A stretch of 64,000 bases of DNA, taken from an uncultured Erysipelotrichaceae bacterium (GTDB lineage: Bacteria; Bacillota_I; Bacilli_A; Erysipelotrichales; Erysipelotrichaceae). Below are positions 39,617 to 48,934 of this stretch, one piece after another. The notes beneath the pieces were generated by a model. It was not told the origin of the DNA. It was given only the letters and a program-made list of their open reading frames with translations, and did not search any database. The stretch lies in assembly GCA_946537255.1 (NCBI GenBank), contig CAMNFS010000004.1, forward strand, positions 1 through 64,000. Direction: 5' to 3'. The number at the start of each line of letters is the position of its first letter. The first letter of the stretch is position 1. Made by a program: the position numbers and the translations under genes.

Positions 39617-39860
39617 ATGGATCTTTCAGGGAATGGAAATATGCTGCTGGCCGGAATCATCTGTGCCTTTCTGACGCTGTTTCAGATCTATCCAAAGACA
39701 ACCCATAAGCCTGAAACTGTCTCAGAGCATTCTGAGGAACAATTCAATTTGTGGATCGTGGATCCGATCCAATCAGAGGCTTTATGAGAGAGAAATTTTC
39801 ATAAGCGGAAAGACAGTTGTCCATGCCGATGCGTCTCAGCGAGTCCTGCAGCGTCTGTAA
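39617..39860 (+). pseudogene. Possible badly decayed IS66-type transposase remnant
   Basis: MDLSGNGNMLLAGIICAF... then, after a frame change, ISGKTVVHADASQRVLQRL*, loosely resembling IS66 DLSRxxMANWII ... LHADETxVQVL; short and weak. Confidence 0.25.
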
Positions 39861-40051
39861 ATAAAACACAGACAGCAGGAACCGACAATAAGTATCAGAT
39901 CAATTGAAAACAAACAACAAAGCAGAAAAAAACCCAGATTCAGAACATGAATCAATCATTGTCCGCAAATCACATATTGCCGAGCACTCAGAGACTCATC
40001 TGAATCAAGCTATGGCAGAAAAGCCCCCTCGTCCTTTTATAAATAGTACTT

Positions 40052-40071
40052 CGCATAATGTATGTTATGCG
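40052..40071. repeat. Inverted repeat CGCATAA-TGTATG-TTATGCG
   Basis: Perfect 7-bp arms. Confidence 0.6.
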
Positions 40072-40474
40072 ATTTTTATATAAAGAGCTTTTGGGGGACT
40101 ATCCCCCTGTAACCGATGGTTCAGAAAACGGCCGCACGGAAGCTTTTGATTCCTGGAAAAGACTGTTTTTTGTAATTCATGAAACTGTCGATAAATACTC
40201 TGTGATAGAAATCAGAGAAAAATCTTTTAGTTCTGAGCGATTCCAGGTATGCGTCTGTCTGATGAGGATATGATCCTTAAAGAAATAAAACAGACTGTTT
40301 ATCTTCAGCTTTGACATTCTTCTGATCTTTCTGAAAGACAGTTGCTGCCTGTTCCTCAGGAGACGTATCGAATGCAGTGATTATAGTTGAATCATCCAAC
40401 CGTTAGATAAAAACAGTGAAAGGATGCCCTGAGAGCCTGGAACAAGTGAACTTCCCTTTCTGTTGTTCCAATCA

Positions 40475-40518
40475 GAAAAAAGACACGGATCATCACGCAG
40501 TTTCGAACCGTGTCTTCC
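40475..40518 (-). terminator. Intrinsic terminator of the subtilase gene
   Basis: AAGACACGG ... CCGTGTCTT hairpin; minus-strand TTTTTTCTGATT. Confidence 0.8.
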
Positions 40519-40542
40519 GGTTATTCACCATGGTCTTTATGA

Positions 40543-43500
40543 CTATCTGACATAGATGGTGTATTTCTTTGATTTTCCATCCGGAGAATAGAATGTAATG
40601 ACAGCTTTTCCGGTCTTGTTTGGATAAGTATAAATCCAGACAGGATAGCACATGCCGTAGTGCATCATATCTTTGTGATCCGGATCACTGTAACTCATTG
40701 GAGCGGCGGCATTGTAATCAAGATATACGCCAAGCAGGTCCCGGTCGGAAGTCTTTACCTCCACTCTTGCCGGAGTATCCACAAACAGACTGAGTTTTTT
40801 GGAACTGTCGACCGTAATTTCTGTAAACGGTTCGAAAGGTTTTGACTCACTGTTTCCGAATGCCCAGACACTGAGCGGCTTTGCAAGCCAGACGGTTGTT
40901 TCCGCATCATAGCCTGTTCCATCCGCAGAAACAGCCTTGATCTTTGCCTGAACGAATCCCTTATCGAATTCTGCAGCCTCAAGGATCTTCTTATTCAGAC
41001 TGAGAACCCCGTTCTTCAGTGTGACTGCCTTGAGCTCATTCACTTTTTCCAGAATGCTGGTGGATTTTTTATTGATATCCGTAAATGTGACATCCTGCAG
41101 TATGAACTCCGCTTTCTTTTCACTTGGCTTACCATATGTGCTTCCATAACTGACCAGTTTATTGAGATTCATGGACTTCCCAATTGAAAGCGAGAGTTTC
41201 TCAGCGCCGCCGAACTTTATGAAGGAAACCGGGACATGAACATTTACCGTAACAGTGTCCTTTTTTCTGGAACCATCATTTGCAGTGCAGGTTATTCTGG
41301 CGGTTCCTTTCCCAACGGCTGTTACCAGTCCATTGTCATCCACAGTCGCGACCTTGGGGTTGCTGGAGGTCCATACCGGCGGAATCTCATTACCTGTTAT
41401 CTGTGCAGTCAGCTGGGTCTGATTATGCTTTCCGTTGTAAACCGGACTGTTTGGAATATTCTTTGTGAAGATCGTAATGGAGGTGATATCCCCTTTCTTA
41501 TTTCTGACAGCCCGGGGATCCTCACTCAGAAGTACAAGAGATGTGGCTTTCCCATCTACCCTTACGGTTTTTTCACCGTAAATGGCTGATCCGTCTGATG
41601 CCGTCGCAACAACGGTGAATTCTGTACCGGCGGGTACTGATTTTCCTACCTTCAGCGTACCGTTCTTCGTGATACTGATTCCTTTGACCTCTTCTCTTAA
41701 GGACCAGGTTACGGATCTGTTCTTTGTACTGGATGGAAGCACGGATGCTTTCATGAGTGCACTTGCCCCCTGCGCCACTCCATCCTGACCGCTGATCGTT
41801 ACAGACTCAGCCAGCTGAACTGCAGTCACAGTACAGACAGCGCTCTTTTTGGATCCATCCAGAAGACGGAGCGTCACTCTGGCAGTTCCGGCTGCTTTTG
41901 CCTGAACTGTACCATCTGAGGTGACTTCCACAGTCTTTGGATCGGAACTGATCCATTCATGTTCCACTGCGGAGAGATCAACCGGATTGCCTTTGACATC
42001 CTTCAGAGTCCCGATCTGAATCCGGTCAGAGCCGATGATTCCTGCGTTAGCAGAGAATTTCAGTGACAGCTTCTGATTTTTCAATGTAAGAGATCCTATT
42101 TTTACCTTTGCAGGTTCAGGAGCATAGGTGTGAATAGTTATGGAAGAATTCTTTCCCAGTACACCCAGCCCGCTGACTGCGGCAGCGTTCAGAGTGACTG
42201 TACTCCCCTTTGGAAGCGTATCTGCGTACAGAAAGGTGTCTTTCTCAAAGATTTCGCCGTGGATCACCTCTTTGTTCCTGATGACCGGTTTTTTACCATC
42301 CGTGGAAAAAAGAATAGTGCTGTTCAGCTTCTCCTTTACCGGCGTAATCATGATATAAGCCCCCTGCGGAAGACTCTTCTCAAACGAAGTGATCGGCTGA
42401 TCCTCCTTGTTGAATATCTGAATCTTCACTTCCTGCTTTTCGTTGTCAAACATGTTTTCCATGTTCAGAATTCCCGCACCCATGCCTTCATCGGGACACG
42501 GAACCGCGGATTTTTTCAGTACCGCACGGCATTCCTCCGGACTGACGTGGCCGTGAACACTCATATACAGTGCCAGAGCCCCGCTGACAAGCGGTGTTGA
42601 AGCAGAGGTTCCGTTCATCCAATTGTAATAATTGTTGTACGGCTTATTGTCACTGGACCAGCAGGACCACATCTGTACGCCGGGTGCTGAGATGTCCACA
42701 TCCTTGCCATAATTGGAAAAAGGAGCTCTTCTTCCATTTCTGTCTACGGCAGCGACACAGATGGTTTCCTTGAATGTCGCTGGAAATACCCTGATATTGG
42801 TACCGTTGTTGGAGGCACTGCAGACCATCGTGATTCCTTTGCTGTAAAGGGTTTTGATCACCTGCTCTTCTTCCGCGGAGTATTTCTTGGCGGAAAGACT
42901 CATATTGACAATGTCGCAGTTTTCCTGCATGGCGCGGTTGAGCCCGCGAATCAGATTTGACCGCTTGTATGTGGTTTTTCCCAGGAAGACATCCATCGCA
43001 ACGATCTGGACATCCGGTGCTATTCCGGCCCCTCCGCTTCCATTGTCAGCGGCTGCTCCGATATATCCGGCCACTTCCGTTCCGTGTCCGCTTCCATAGT
43101 GTCTTACATCTCCCATGTCAACCATGGTGGTGTTATGTCTCAGTTCATAATGAAGATCATTTGTACCGCAGTCAATAACACCGACCTTGACCTTATCACT
43201 TCCGGTTGTCACATTCCATGCGGCATAGGTTCCGATCATATCGTGATACCACTGAAAGGAGGAATTTGTCGGATCCTTGAGATAGGTATCGGGGTCCTTA
43301 AATGCCTCTTCAACCCATCCCGACCAGTCTCTTGCCTTTGGAAGGGATTCCAGGGATTCCGTTCCCTCTTCGTATTCGATATCCGGTTCGATTTCACTGA
43401 GATAGTCCGGTTCCACAAAGGGAAGGCGTTCATCCTCAAGACATGCCAGAACCGCATCCTTAACTGTGATCTCTGGATCGGTAAGCGTGATCTCGCCGAC

Positions 43501-44040
43501 CCCGTCCCTGAGACAGGAAAGCTCGCCATGATAGATCTCTGCCGCAGTTTCCGCATAGGCTTCATCTTCGGTAAGAACAATCAGCGTCCCGGGTTCATAA
43601 TCAATGCCTTCCGTACTTTCCTCCAGCTGCCCTTTCACATCGTATTCAAGACAGTTTCGGCGCAGGGTCAGATCGGTTTCGGAAGGTTCAAAACCATCAG
43701 GAACAGCAAACCGTGGGGATTTCTCCTCCGGTTGGCTCACAGTCTCTGTTACTTCTTCCTCATTCTTTTCTTCTTCGCTGTCATTTTCCGGTATTTCGAC
43801 AGCCGCATCACTTTCCGTGTGTTCTTCCTCTGAAACGGATACGTCTTCTTCCAAAACCTCTTCCACCGCAGGTTCATCTTCTGTTTCCGGTTGTGAAACC
43901 GGTTCGATGATCTCGGACTGACCGGTTTCTTCTTCTGAATCAGTCGGGGAAGCTTCTTCCGCACAGACTGTGCTGACGCCCATGGTCAAAGCAAGCAGCG
44001 TGCTGATGAACATCGTATAGGGAGTGTTTCTATGCTTCAT
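40543..44040 (-). CDS. Secreted S8 subtilisin-like serine protease with C-terminal Ig-like (Big) domains
   Basis: Signal peptide MFISTLLALTMGVSTVCAEE; VGVIDCGTND (Asp), GHGTEVAGYIG (His), GTSASTPLVSGALALY (Ser); Big_2-like VSVTISGQ/WTSSNPKVATVDDNGLVTAVGKGTARITCTA. Confidence 0.92.
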   Translation of the reverse strand: MKHRNTPYTMFISTLLALTMGVSTVCAEEASPTDSEEETGQSEIIEPVSQPETEDEPAVEEVLEEDVSVSEEEHTESDAAVEIPENDSEEEKNEEEVTETVSQPEEKSPRFAVPDGFEPSETDLTLRRNCLEYDVKGQLEESTEGIDYEPGTLIVLTEDEAYAETAAEIYHGELSCLRDGVGEITLTDPEITVKDAVLACLEDERLPFVEPDYLSEIEPDIEYEEGTESLESLPKARDWSGWVEEAFKDPDTYLKDPTNSSFQWYHDMIGTYAAWNVTTGSDKVKVGVIDCGTNDLHYELRHNTTMVDMGDVRHYGSGHGTEVAGYIGAAADNGSGGAGIAPDVQIVAMDVFLGKTTYKRSNLIRGLNRAMQENCDIVNMSLSAKKYSAEEEQVIKTLYSKGITMVCSASNNGTNIRVFPATFKETICVAAVDRNGRRAPFSNYGKDVDISAPGVQMWSCWSSDNKPYNNYYNWMNGTSASTPLVSGALALYMSVHGHVSPEECRAVLKKSAVPCPDEGMGAGILNMENMFDNEKQEVKIQIFNKEDQPITSFEKSLPQGAYIMITPVKEKLNSTILFSTDGKKPVIRNKEVIHGEIFEKDTFLYADTLPKGSTVTLNAAAVSGLGVLGKNSSITIHTYAPEPAKVKIGSLTLKNQKLSLKFSANAGIIGSDRIQIGTLKDVKGNPVDLSAVEHEWISSDPKTVEVTSDGTVQAKAAGTARVTLRLLDGSKKSAVCTVTAVQLAESVTISGQDGVAQGASALMKASVLPSSTKNRSVTWSLREEVKGISITKNGTLKVGKSVPAGTEFTVVATASDGSAIYGEKTVRVDGKATSLVLLSEDPRAVRNKKGDITSITIFTKNIPNSPVYNGKHNQTQLTAQITGNEIPPVWTSSNPKVATVDDNGLVTAVGKGTARITCTANDGSRKKDTVTVNVHVPVSFIKFGGAEKLSLSIGKSMNLNKLVSYGSTYGKPSEKKAEFILQDVTFTDINKKSTSILEKVNELKAVTLKNGVLSLNKKILEAAEFDKGFVQAKIKAVSADGTGYDAETTVWLAKPLSVWAFGNSESKPFEPFTEITVDSSKKLSLFVDTPARVEVKTSDRDLLGVYLDYNAAAPMSYSDPDHKDMMHYGMCYPVWIYTYPNKTGKAVITFYSPDGKSKKYTIYVR

Positions 44041-44172
44041 ATGGATTCTCCTTTTTATTCAGGGTCATTTTGATGAGATGAAGAAATTATAAATCATCCG
44101 GATTCATTCTGCGAGAAAGACTTCCCGAATCAGAAAAAGGACTTTTCAGCCCTTCTTCTGATGATTCACTGA

Positions 44173-47100
44173 TTATTCTTCGCTGATGTCATCATCTTCT
44201 TCCTTGACCTGCTTGGTCAGAACAAGAATCAGCCCGGCGATTAACATGAACAGGACTGCTCCGCCGCCGATCAGAATTCCTGTCGGGAATTCCTTTTTCT
44301 TAACGGCAGACGCGGTTTCGTTATCCGGCACCAGCACAATCCCTTCCGTACTTTCACTGCCCGGTTTGATAACGGGTGTATTCGGAGAAGCAGAAGGCTT
44401 CAGATCAGTAGTATCCGGCTTTGCAGTGCTTCCTGAACCGGAGGAGCTGTTCTGGGACTGTGACTCGGTCCCATTGCTGCTCTGTGAAGGAGCTGCGGGG
44501 GTTCCGGTTCCATTACTGCTGGCTCCCTGATTGGAAGGCACTGCGGTGATGACTGGCGCACTGTTGGAAGATGGTGTGGATGCCGGGGCATAACTGCCGC
44601 CGGACCCGCTGCCGGAGGAAGGATTGGAACTGCTGTTATTTGTGATTTCCCGGTAGGTATTGGTCAGAGAAATGGAGAGAGGTGATTTTGCGGTATGCGT
44701 CTTTTTGACCTCAAAGGTTCCCGAACTTGCGATGCTGAGCGTAAAGCCGCTGATTGCCGCTGAACTGAGTTCTTCTTCCAGCACATATTTTCCGACCGGA
44801 AGATTCAGCCATGGTTTGGTTTCTCCGGCAATGAAGGAAACCCACGCATCCGCCTGACTGGAAGCTCTGGTGCCGTCCTGATAGTAATAGAAGCCGCTGG
44901 TGCTCTTGACCGCAATCCGGTACTGCTGTCCTGCCGCAGACATGGGAGCTCCTCTTACAATCTTGGTAATCAGGACATTGCCGGTATTCGAGTTGACGGT
45001 ATACCGGTTCAGAACATTCGCCGTCACTTTTTTCCCGCCTGCGACACTGTAGCTTCCGGTACCGGTCGTTTTCAGGGAATAGTTCTCAATTTCCGCATCC
45101 TTCGTATTCTCTTCCACCGTATAGATACCGGCAGGAAGATTATTCCAGTTTCTTGTTTCCCCTGCCTTGAAGCTGACATAATGCGGGGAAGTTCCATATA
45201 CGGAACCGCTGGTCCGGTAATATCTGCCATATGCATCCTTTACCGCAATCCCATAGGTCTTTGAGGACGCGGAGGATGGAGCGCCGCTTACGGTATTTGT
45301 GACACTCAGTGTTCCCGCGGAGGAATAGGTATTTTCAATATCCACTGTCTTTGTTCCGGTATCGGAAAGAACGATCTTTCCGGTTCCTTCAACATTCAGG
45401 GCATAGCCGCTGATCAAAGCGGACTCCAAATCCTCTTCCAGTGTATAGGTACCGGCAGAAAGCCCTTCCCAGCTTCTGCTTTCGCCGTTATGAATCGTGA
45501 TGTAAACCGGAGAAGTACCGGCAATGGTTCCATCTGACTTGTAATAAGTCCCTGCCGCATCCCGCAATGCAATCCGGTAGGCTTTGGAATCTGCGGAGGA
45601 AGGTGCGCCATAGACATAAAGATTTACTACAAGATCACTTCTTCTGGCCCTGTAGTTATTGTGAACTTCCGCTTCATTCAGCGCACTTGTGCTGACCGTA
45701 ACCTCACCGGTTCCCTTCACGTTCAGTTCATAGCCATCAATCTGGGCGTGATCAAGATCTTCCTCAATGTAGTACGTGCCATCCTTCAGGCCATTCCAGG
45801 CAATGGATTCCCCTGCCAGGAAGGAAACATAGTCCGGCTGCGGCCCGGCGATACTTCCGTCTGTGGAATAGTAGACATTGTCTCCATCCCGCAGTGCGAT
45901 CCGGTATTCCCGGTTCTTTTCCTTTGCCGGCAGACCGCTTACGGTCTTGGTAATGACAAGAGATCCATCCACTTTGGTATAGACAACAGTATCCGTGAGT
46001 TCAGCAGGATGATCCGCGGTTTTTGTTTCATCTACCTGAACATATCCTTCCTTCGGATCTGTATGGTGTGTCACTTCATAGCCTTCTATCTCAAGATCCG
46101 CCATGTCGATATCCACGGCATAGATTCCTGATGGAAGATTGATCCAGCGGCTGGGATTACTGAGAGATACCGGAATCCAGATCGATTCCTGTGTTTCCGC
46201 GATAGAACCATCCGGGCGGTAGAATTCCATTGTCTCCGTATTTCTGAGAGCTGCCCGGAATTCCTTCTTCTCTGCTTCTTCGGGAACCGGGTAGGAACTG
46301 GATCCGCTTTCCAGGAACAGGGTGAGATCAAATACTCCCTGATCCTTACGGTAGATGGTTTCAACATCTCTTGTGATCACAGCAGGTTCATCGGAAATGC
46401 TGAACTCCGTATCGCCTGTAAATTCGTGGACATATCCCCTGACAGATACCTCGGCTTCATCTTCCAGAATGACATAGTCACCTTCCGGAAGATGATTCCA
46501 GACGGCGGAATCCTTTCTTCCATGGAATACAACAAAGGCATCCTCAGGCGTTTCAGCCTCTTTTCCATCCGGCAGATAATACGCCCCGTCTTTGCCCAGT
46601 ACGGCAATCCTGTAAGAAGAAGGAATCTCTTCCTCTTCAGCACCGGAAACGGTGTGAGAAATGGTGACACTGCCGCTTTCGGCTGTATATTCGCATGCAA
46701 ACAGGACTTCGGAAGTCTGCTTTGGATCAGCTGCTGCAGTAACAAGTGCGCCTTCTTCCTCATCATACGGATTTCCGTTTACTCTGACTGAAAACCCGGG
46801 TTTTGCAAGGTTCGTTGCCGCAAAAGCAATCTCTGTTCCGGAAGGAATTTCCTTAAGGGTCCACACAAACGGATCCGTATCCGTACCGGTTCCTTCTTCC
46901 GCTGTTTCCGCGGTCATGATTCCATTTTCATATCCGTTGGTAATACGGAAATCGGGAATCACACTCAGTCCGGAAAACGAAGCTTTTACCGTAATGGATG
47001 CTTTTTCTGCGGATGCTTTGCGGGCGGAAAGAAACAGTTCCGTTCCATTCAGATAGGTATTGCGAACCATGGATTCCGTATCAGAAGAGATGCGGAATTC

Positions 47101-48702
47101 AAATGGCTCTGAATCCTTCTCATATCCTTCCGCGGCTGTGATCTCCCGGAGGGTATAGGTTTTATTCTCTTCCAGCGTCCATCCGGATTCCGTACTTCCT
47201 TTGACAAGGAAACGGCCGTTATGATCCGTTGTGAATTCCACCGGATTTCCAAGCTGATCCATGACGGGACCGTTTTCATCAAAGAGACCCCATACCGCGC
47301 CGGCAACTCCGGTTTTCGGATCTTCAGCGTCTGTTTTGACGATGGAAATGGAAAGAGGCTCCGTTTTGGATTCCTCAGGAAGGTCCTTGCCGTATTCTGA
47401 CACGGTTTCATCCTTTGAATCTGTTTCTTCGGCTGTTTCAGAAGAATTCTGGTTTTCCTGAGGATTCTGGATCGTTTCTTCCGGATTCGTTTCATCCTGA
47501 ACAATAGATTCCGGCTGGATTACTTCCTCTTCAGGCAGCGCTTCACAGCGAATGGAAATGACATAGGTACTGCCCTCTGTATCGGTAACTGTGAGCGTTC
47601 TTTCGCCTTCGAAACTGTGATCCGCCCGGATGATCCAGTCCTCTCCATAAGGTTCAGCCGCAAGCACGGAACTGTCTGAACTGCGCACATCCGTCAGTGA
47701 AGAAGCAGAAATGGAAAGCTCATTCAGAATGGATGAAAGACTGACCTCACTTTTCTCCCGGATCACCCAGGAATAACTGTCATAGACATGTGAGAGAGTA
47801 TAACTTACACCGAACGCGGAAAAGCTTTTGCCGGTGTATCGGATTTCCTGAATTCCCCCGTTTCTGACAGAGATGTTGCCATTGAGCACTTCACCCTTTC
47901 CGCTGTCTGAAACACGGACAATCCTGGCGGAATGAATGGATGAACTGCTGTCGCCTGCCTGAATCGGAGAGAGGAAGGTCATGGTGATGGAAACCGAGTC
48001 AGCCGGCTTGATCCGCTTCTCCCCTTCCGTGAAATAAACATCATAGAGAACAAACTCAGATCCTTCCTTCAGACCAAGTCCGGAAAAGGAACTGACCGCT
48101 TTCTGATATGCCGAACTGCCTGGCGCAAGATAATCCGCATGAAGTACGGTATTTTCACTGAGACCGGCAGACTTCTTCGCGCTGGCAGTTACATTGACCG
48201 AACCATCTGAGACAGTAAGCCGGACTGCGGATGCCTGACTGGTGCCGGATTCTGTTTTCTTCGAGTCTGTTTCCTTTTTTCGATAATGAAAGGTAAACCG
48301 AATTTCCGATGTACCTGGAAAGACATCGGAATAATAAACCGGAAGACCGGCTTTGGAAGTATAGTACTGACTTCCGATCGCACTGACACTGTCCGTAACG
48401 GCATCCGGACGGACAACAGTCACTTCTCCGGTAAAGACATAGCCCGTTCCAAGATCCCCGGCCATTCCGGATACCGCCGTCGGAGTTTCATTGACGATCA
48501 GTGTCCCGGATTTCTGTGTATTGTCTTCATCACAGAGATAAACGGCGGAAAGAACAGGACCGGCCGGTACTGTTTCATATGCGGGGGAAGATCCTTCTCC
48601 CTCTCTGCCGTCTGTTTCAGCCGATACCGCGGTACCGCTCTGAAAAAACAGATTCATGGAAAGCAATGCTGTAAACAGCTTTTTTACGGTAGTTTTCATC
48701 AC
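44173..48702 (-). CDS. 1509-aa secreted surface protein: SpaA/Cna-B-like domain plus about six tandem divergent ~110-aa modules, Ser/Pro/Asn stalk and C-terminal TM
   Basis: Signal peptide; ISIVKTDAEDPKTGVAGAVWGLFDENG; repeated (V/I)TxxVxGxP...YRIAxRDxxGxYYxxDGxxAG...WxxLxxGxYxxEE; C-terminal KEFPTGILIGGGAVLFMLIAGLILVLTKQ. Confidence 0.88.
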   Translation of the reverse strand: MMKTTVKKLFTALLSMNLFFQSGTAVSAETDGREGEGSSPAYETVPAGPVLSAVYLCDEDNTQKSGTLIVNETPTAVSGMAGDLGTGYVFTGEVTVVRPDAVTDSVSAIGSQYYTSKAGLPVYYSDVFPGTSEIRFTFHYRKKETDSKKTESGTSQASAVRLTVSDGSVNVTASAKKSAGLSENTVLHADYLAPGSSAYQKAVSSFSGLGLKEGSEFVLYDVYFTEGEKRIKPADSVSITMTFLSPIQAGDSSSSIHSARIVRVSDSGKGEVLNGNISVRNGGIQEIRYTGKSFSAFGVSYTLSHVYDSYSWVIREKSEVSLSSILNELSISASSLTDVRSSDSSVLAAEPYGEDWIIRADHSFEGERTLTVTDTEGSTYVISIRCEALPEEEVIQPESIVQDETNPEETIQNPQENQNSSETAEETDSKDETVSEYGKDLPEESKTEPLSISIVKTDAEDPKTGVAGAVWGLFDENGPVMDQLGNPVEFTTDHNGRFLVKGSTESGWTLEENKTYTLREITAAEGYEKDSEPFEFRISSDTESMVRNTYLNGTELFLSARKASAEKASITVKASFSGLSVIPDFRITNGYENGIMTAETAEEGTGTDTDPFVWTLKEIPSGTEIAFAATNLAKPGFSVRVNGNPYDEEEGALVTAAADPKQTSEVLFACEYTAESGSVTISHTVSGAEEEEIPSSYRIAVLGKDGAYYLPDGKEAETPEDAFVVFHGRKDSAVWNHLPEGDYVILEDEAEVSVRGYVHEFTGDTEFSISDEPAVITRDVETIYRKDQGVFDLTLFLESGSSSYPVPEEAEKKEFRAALRNTETMEFYRPDGSIAETQESIWIPVSLSNPSRWINLPSGIYAVDIDMADLEIEGYEVTHHTDPKEGYVQVDETKTADHPAELTDTVVYTKVDGSLVITKTVSGLPAKEKNREYRIALRDGDNVYYSTDGSIAGPQPDYVSFLAGESIAWNGLKDGTYYIEEDLDHAQIDGYELNVKGTGEVTVSTSALNEAEVHNNYRARRSDLVVNLYVYGAPSSADSKAYRIALRDAAGTYYKSDGTIAGTSPVYITIHNGESRSWEGLSAGTYTLEEDLESALISGYALNVEGTGKIVLSDTGTKTVDIENTYSSAGTLSVTNTVSGAPSSASSKTYGIAVKDAYGRYYRTSGSVYGTSPHYVSFKAGETRNWNNLPAGIYTVEENTKDAEIENYSLKTTGTGSYSVAGGKKVTANVLNRYTVNSNTGNVLITKIVRGAPMSAAGQQYRIAVKSTSGFYYYQDGTRASSQADAWVSFIAGETKPWLNLPVGKYVLEEELSSAAISGFTLSIASSGTFEVKKTHTAKSPLSISLTNTYREITNNSSSNPSSGSGSGGSYAPASTPSSNSAPVITAVPSNQGASSNGTGTPAAPSQSSNGTESQSQNSSSGSGSTAKPDTTDLKPSASPNTPVIKPGSESTEGIVLVPDNETASAVKKKEFPTGILIGGGAVLFMLIAGLILVLTKQVKEEDDDISEE

Positions 48703-48726
48703 ACACCTCCCTCAGCTGATTCGTAT

Positions 48727-48814
48727 GCGTCCTGCTTCCGGCAGTATTCTGAATCGACCCTTTTTCCCTGATATTTCCGGGAAGGTATCGATAAGCCGGA
48801 AAAAGGCAGGACGC
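48727..48814 (-). promoter_or_regulatory. Long structured 5' leader upstream of the 1509-aa surface protein gene
   Basis: Nested inverted repeats: GCGTCCTGC/GCAGGACGC (48806-48814 / 48727-48735), 4-nt bulge, TTCCGGC/GCCGGAA (48795-48801 / 48736-48742), inner ATCGA/TCGAT and TTCCC/GGGAA helices. Confidence 0.65.
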
Positions 48815-48934
48815 AAAGACATGGTTACAGTTTCAATGTATCGAAACTATCTGATTGCAATATGGAAATTATGTGAAAATTCTGTGAACATCTGAGTGCC
48901 AAATAAAAAAAGAGCTGATCGCCGCAGGCAGAGA

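Noticed and set aside
40058-40273. 71-aa ORF in the gene-poor zone
   Set aside because: Begins inside a palindrome, no recognisable domain or RBS; kept only as part of the decay-zone finding
48795-48825. GGACGCAAAGACATGG resembling the c-di-GMP-I riboswitch GGACGCAAAGCC element
   Set aside because: It is on the strand opposite to the regulated gene and the remaining conserved GEMM elements are absent; better explained as one arm of the long hairpin
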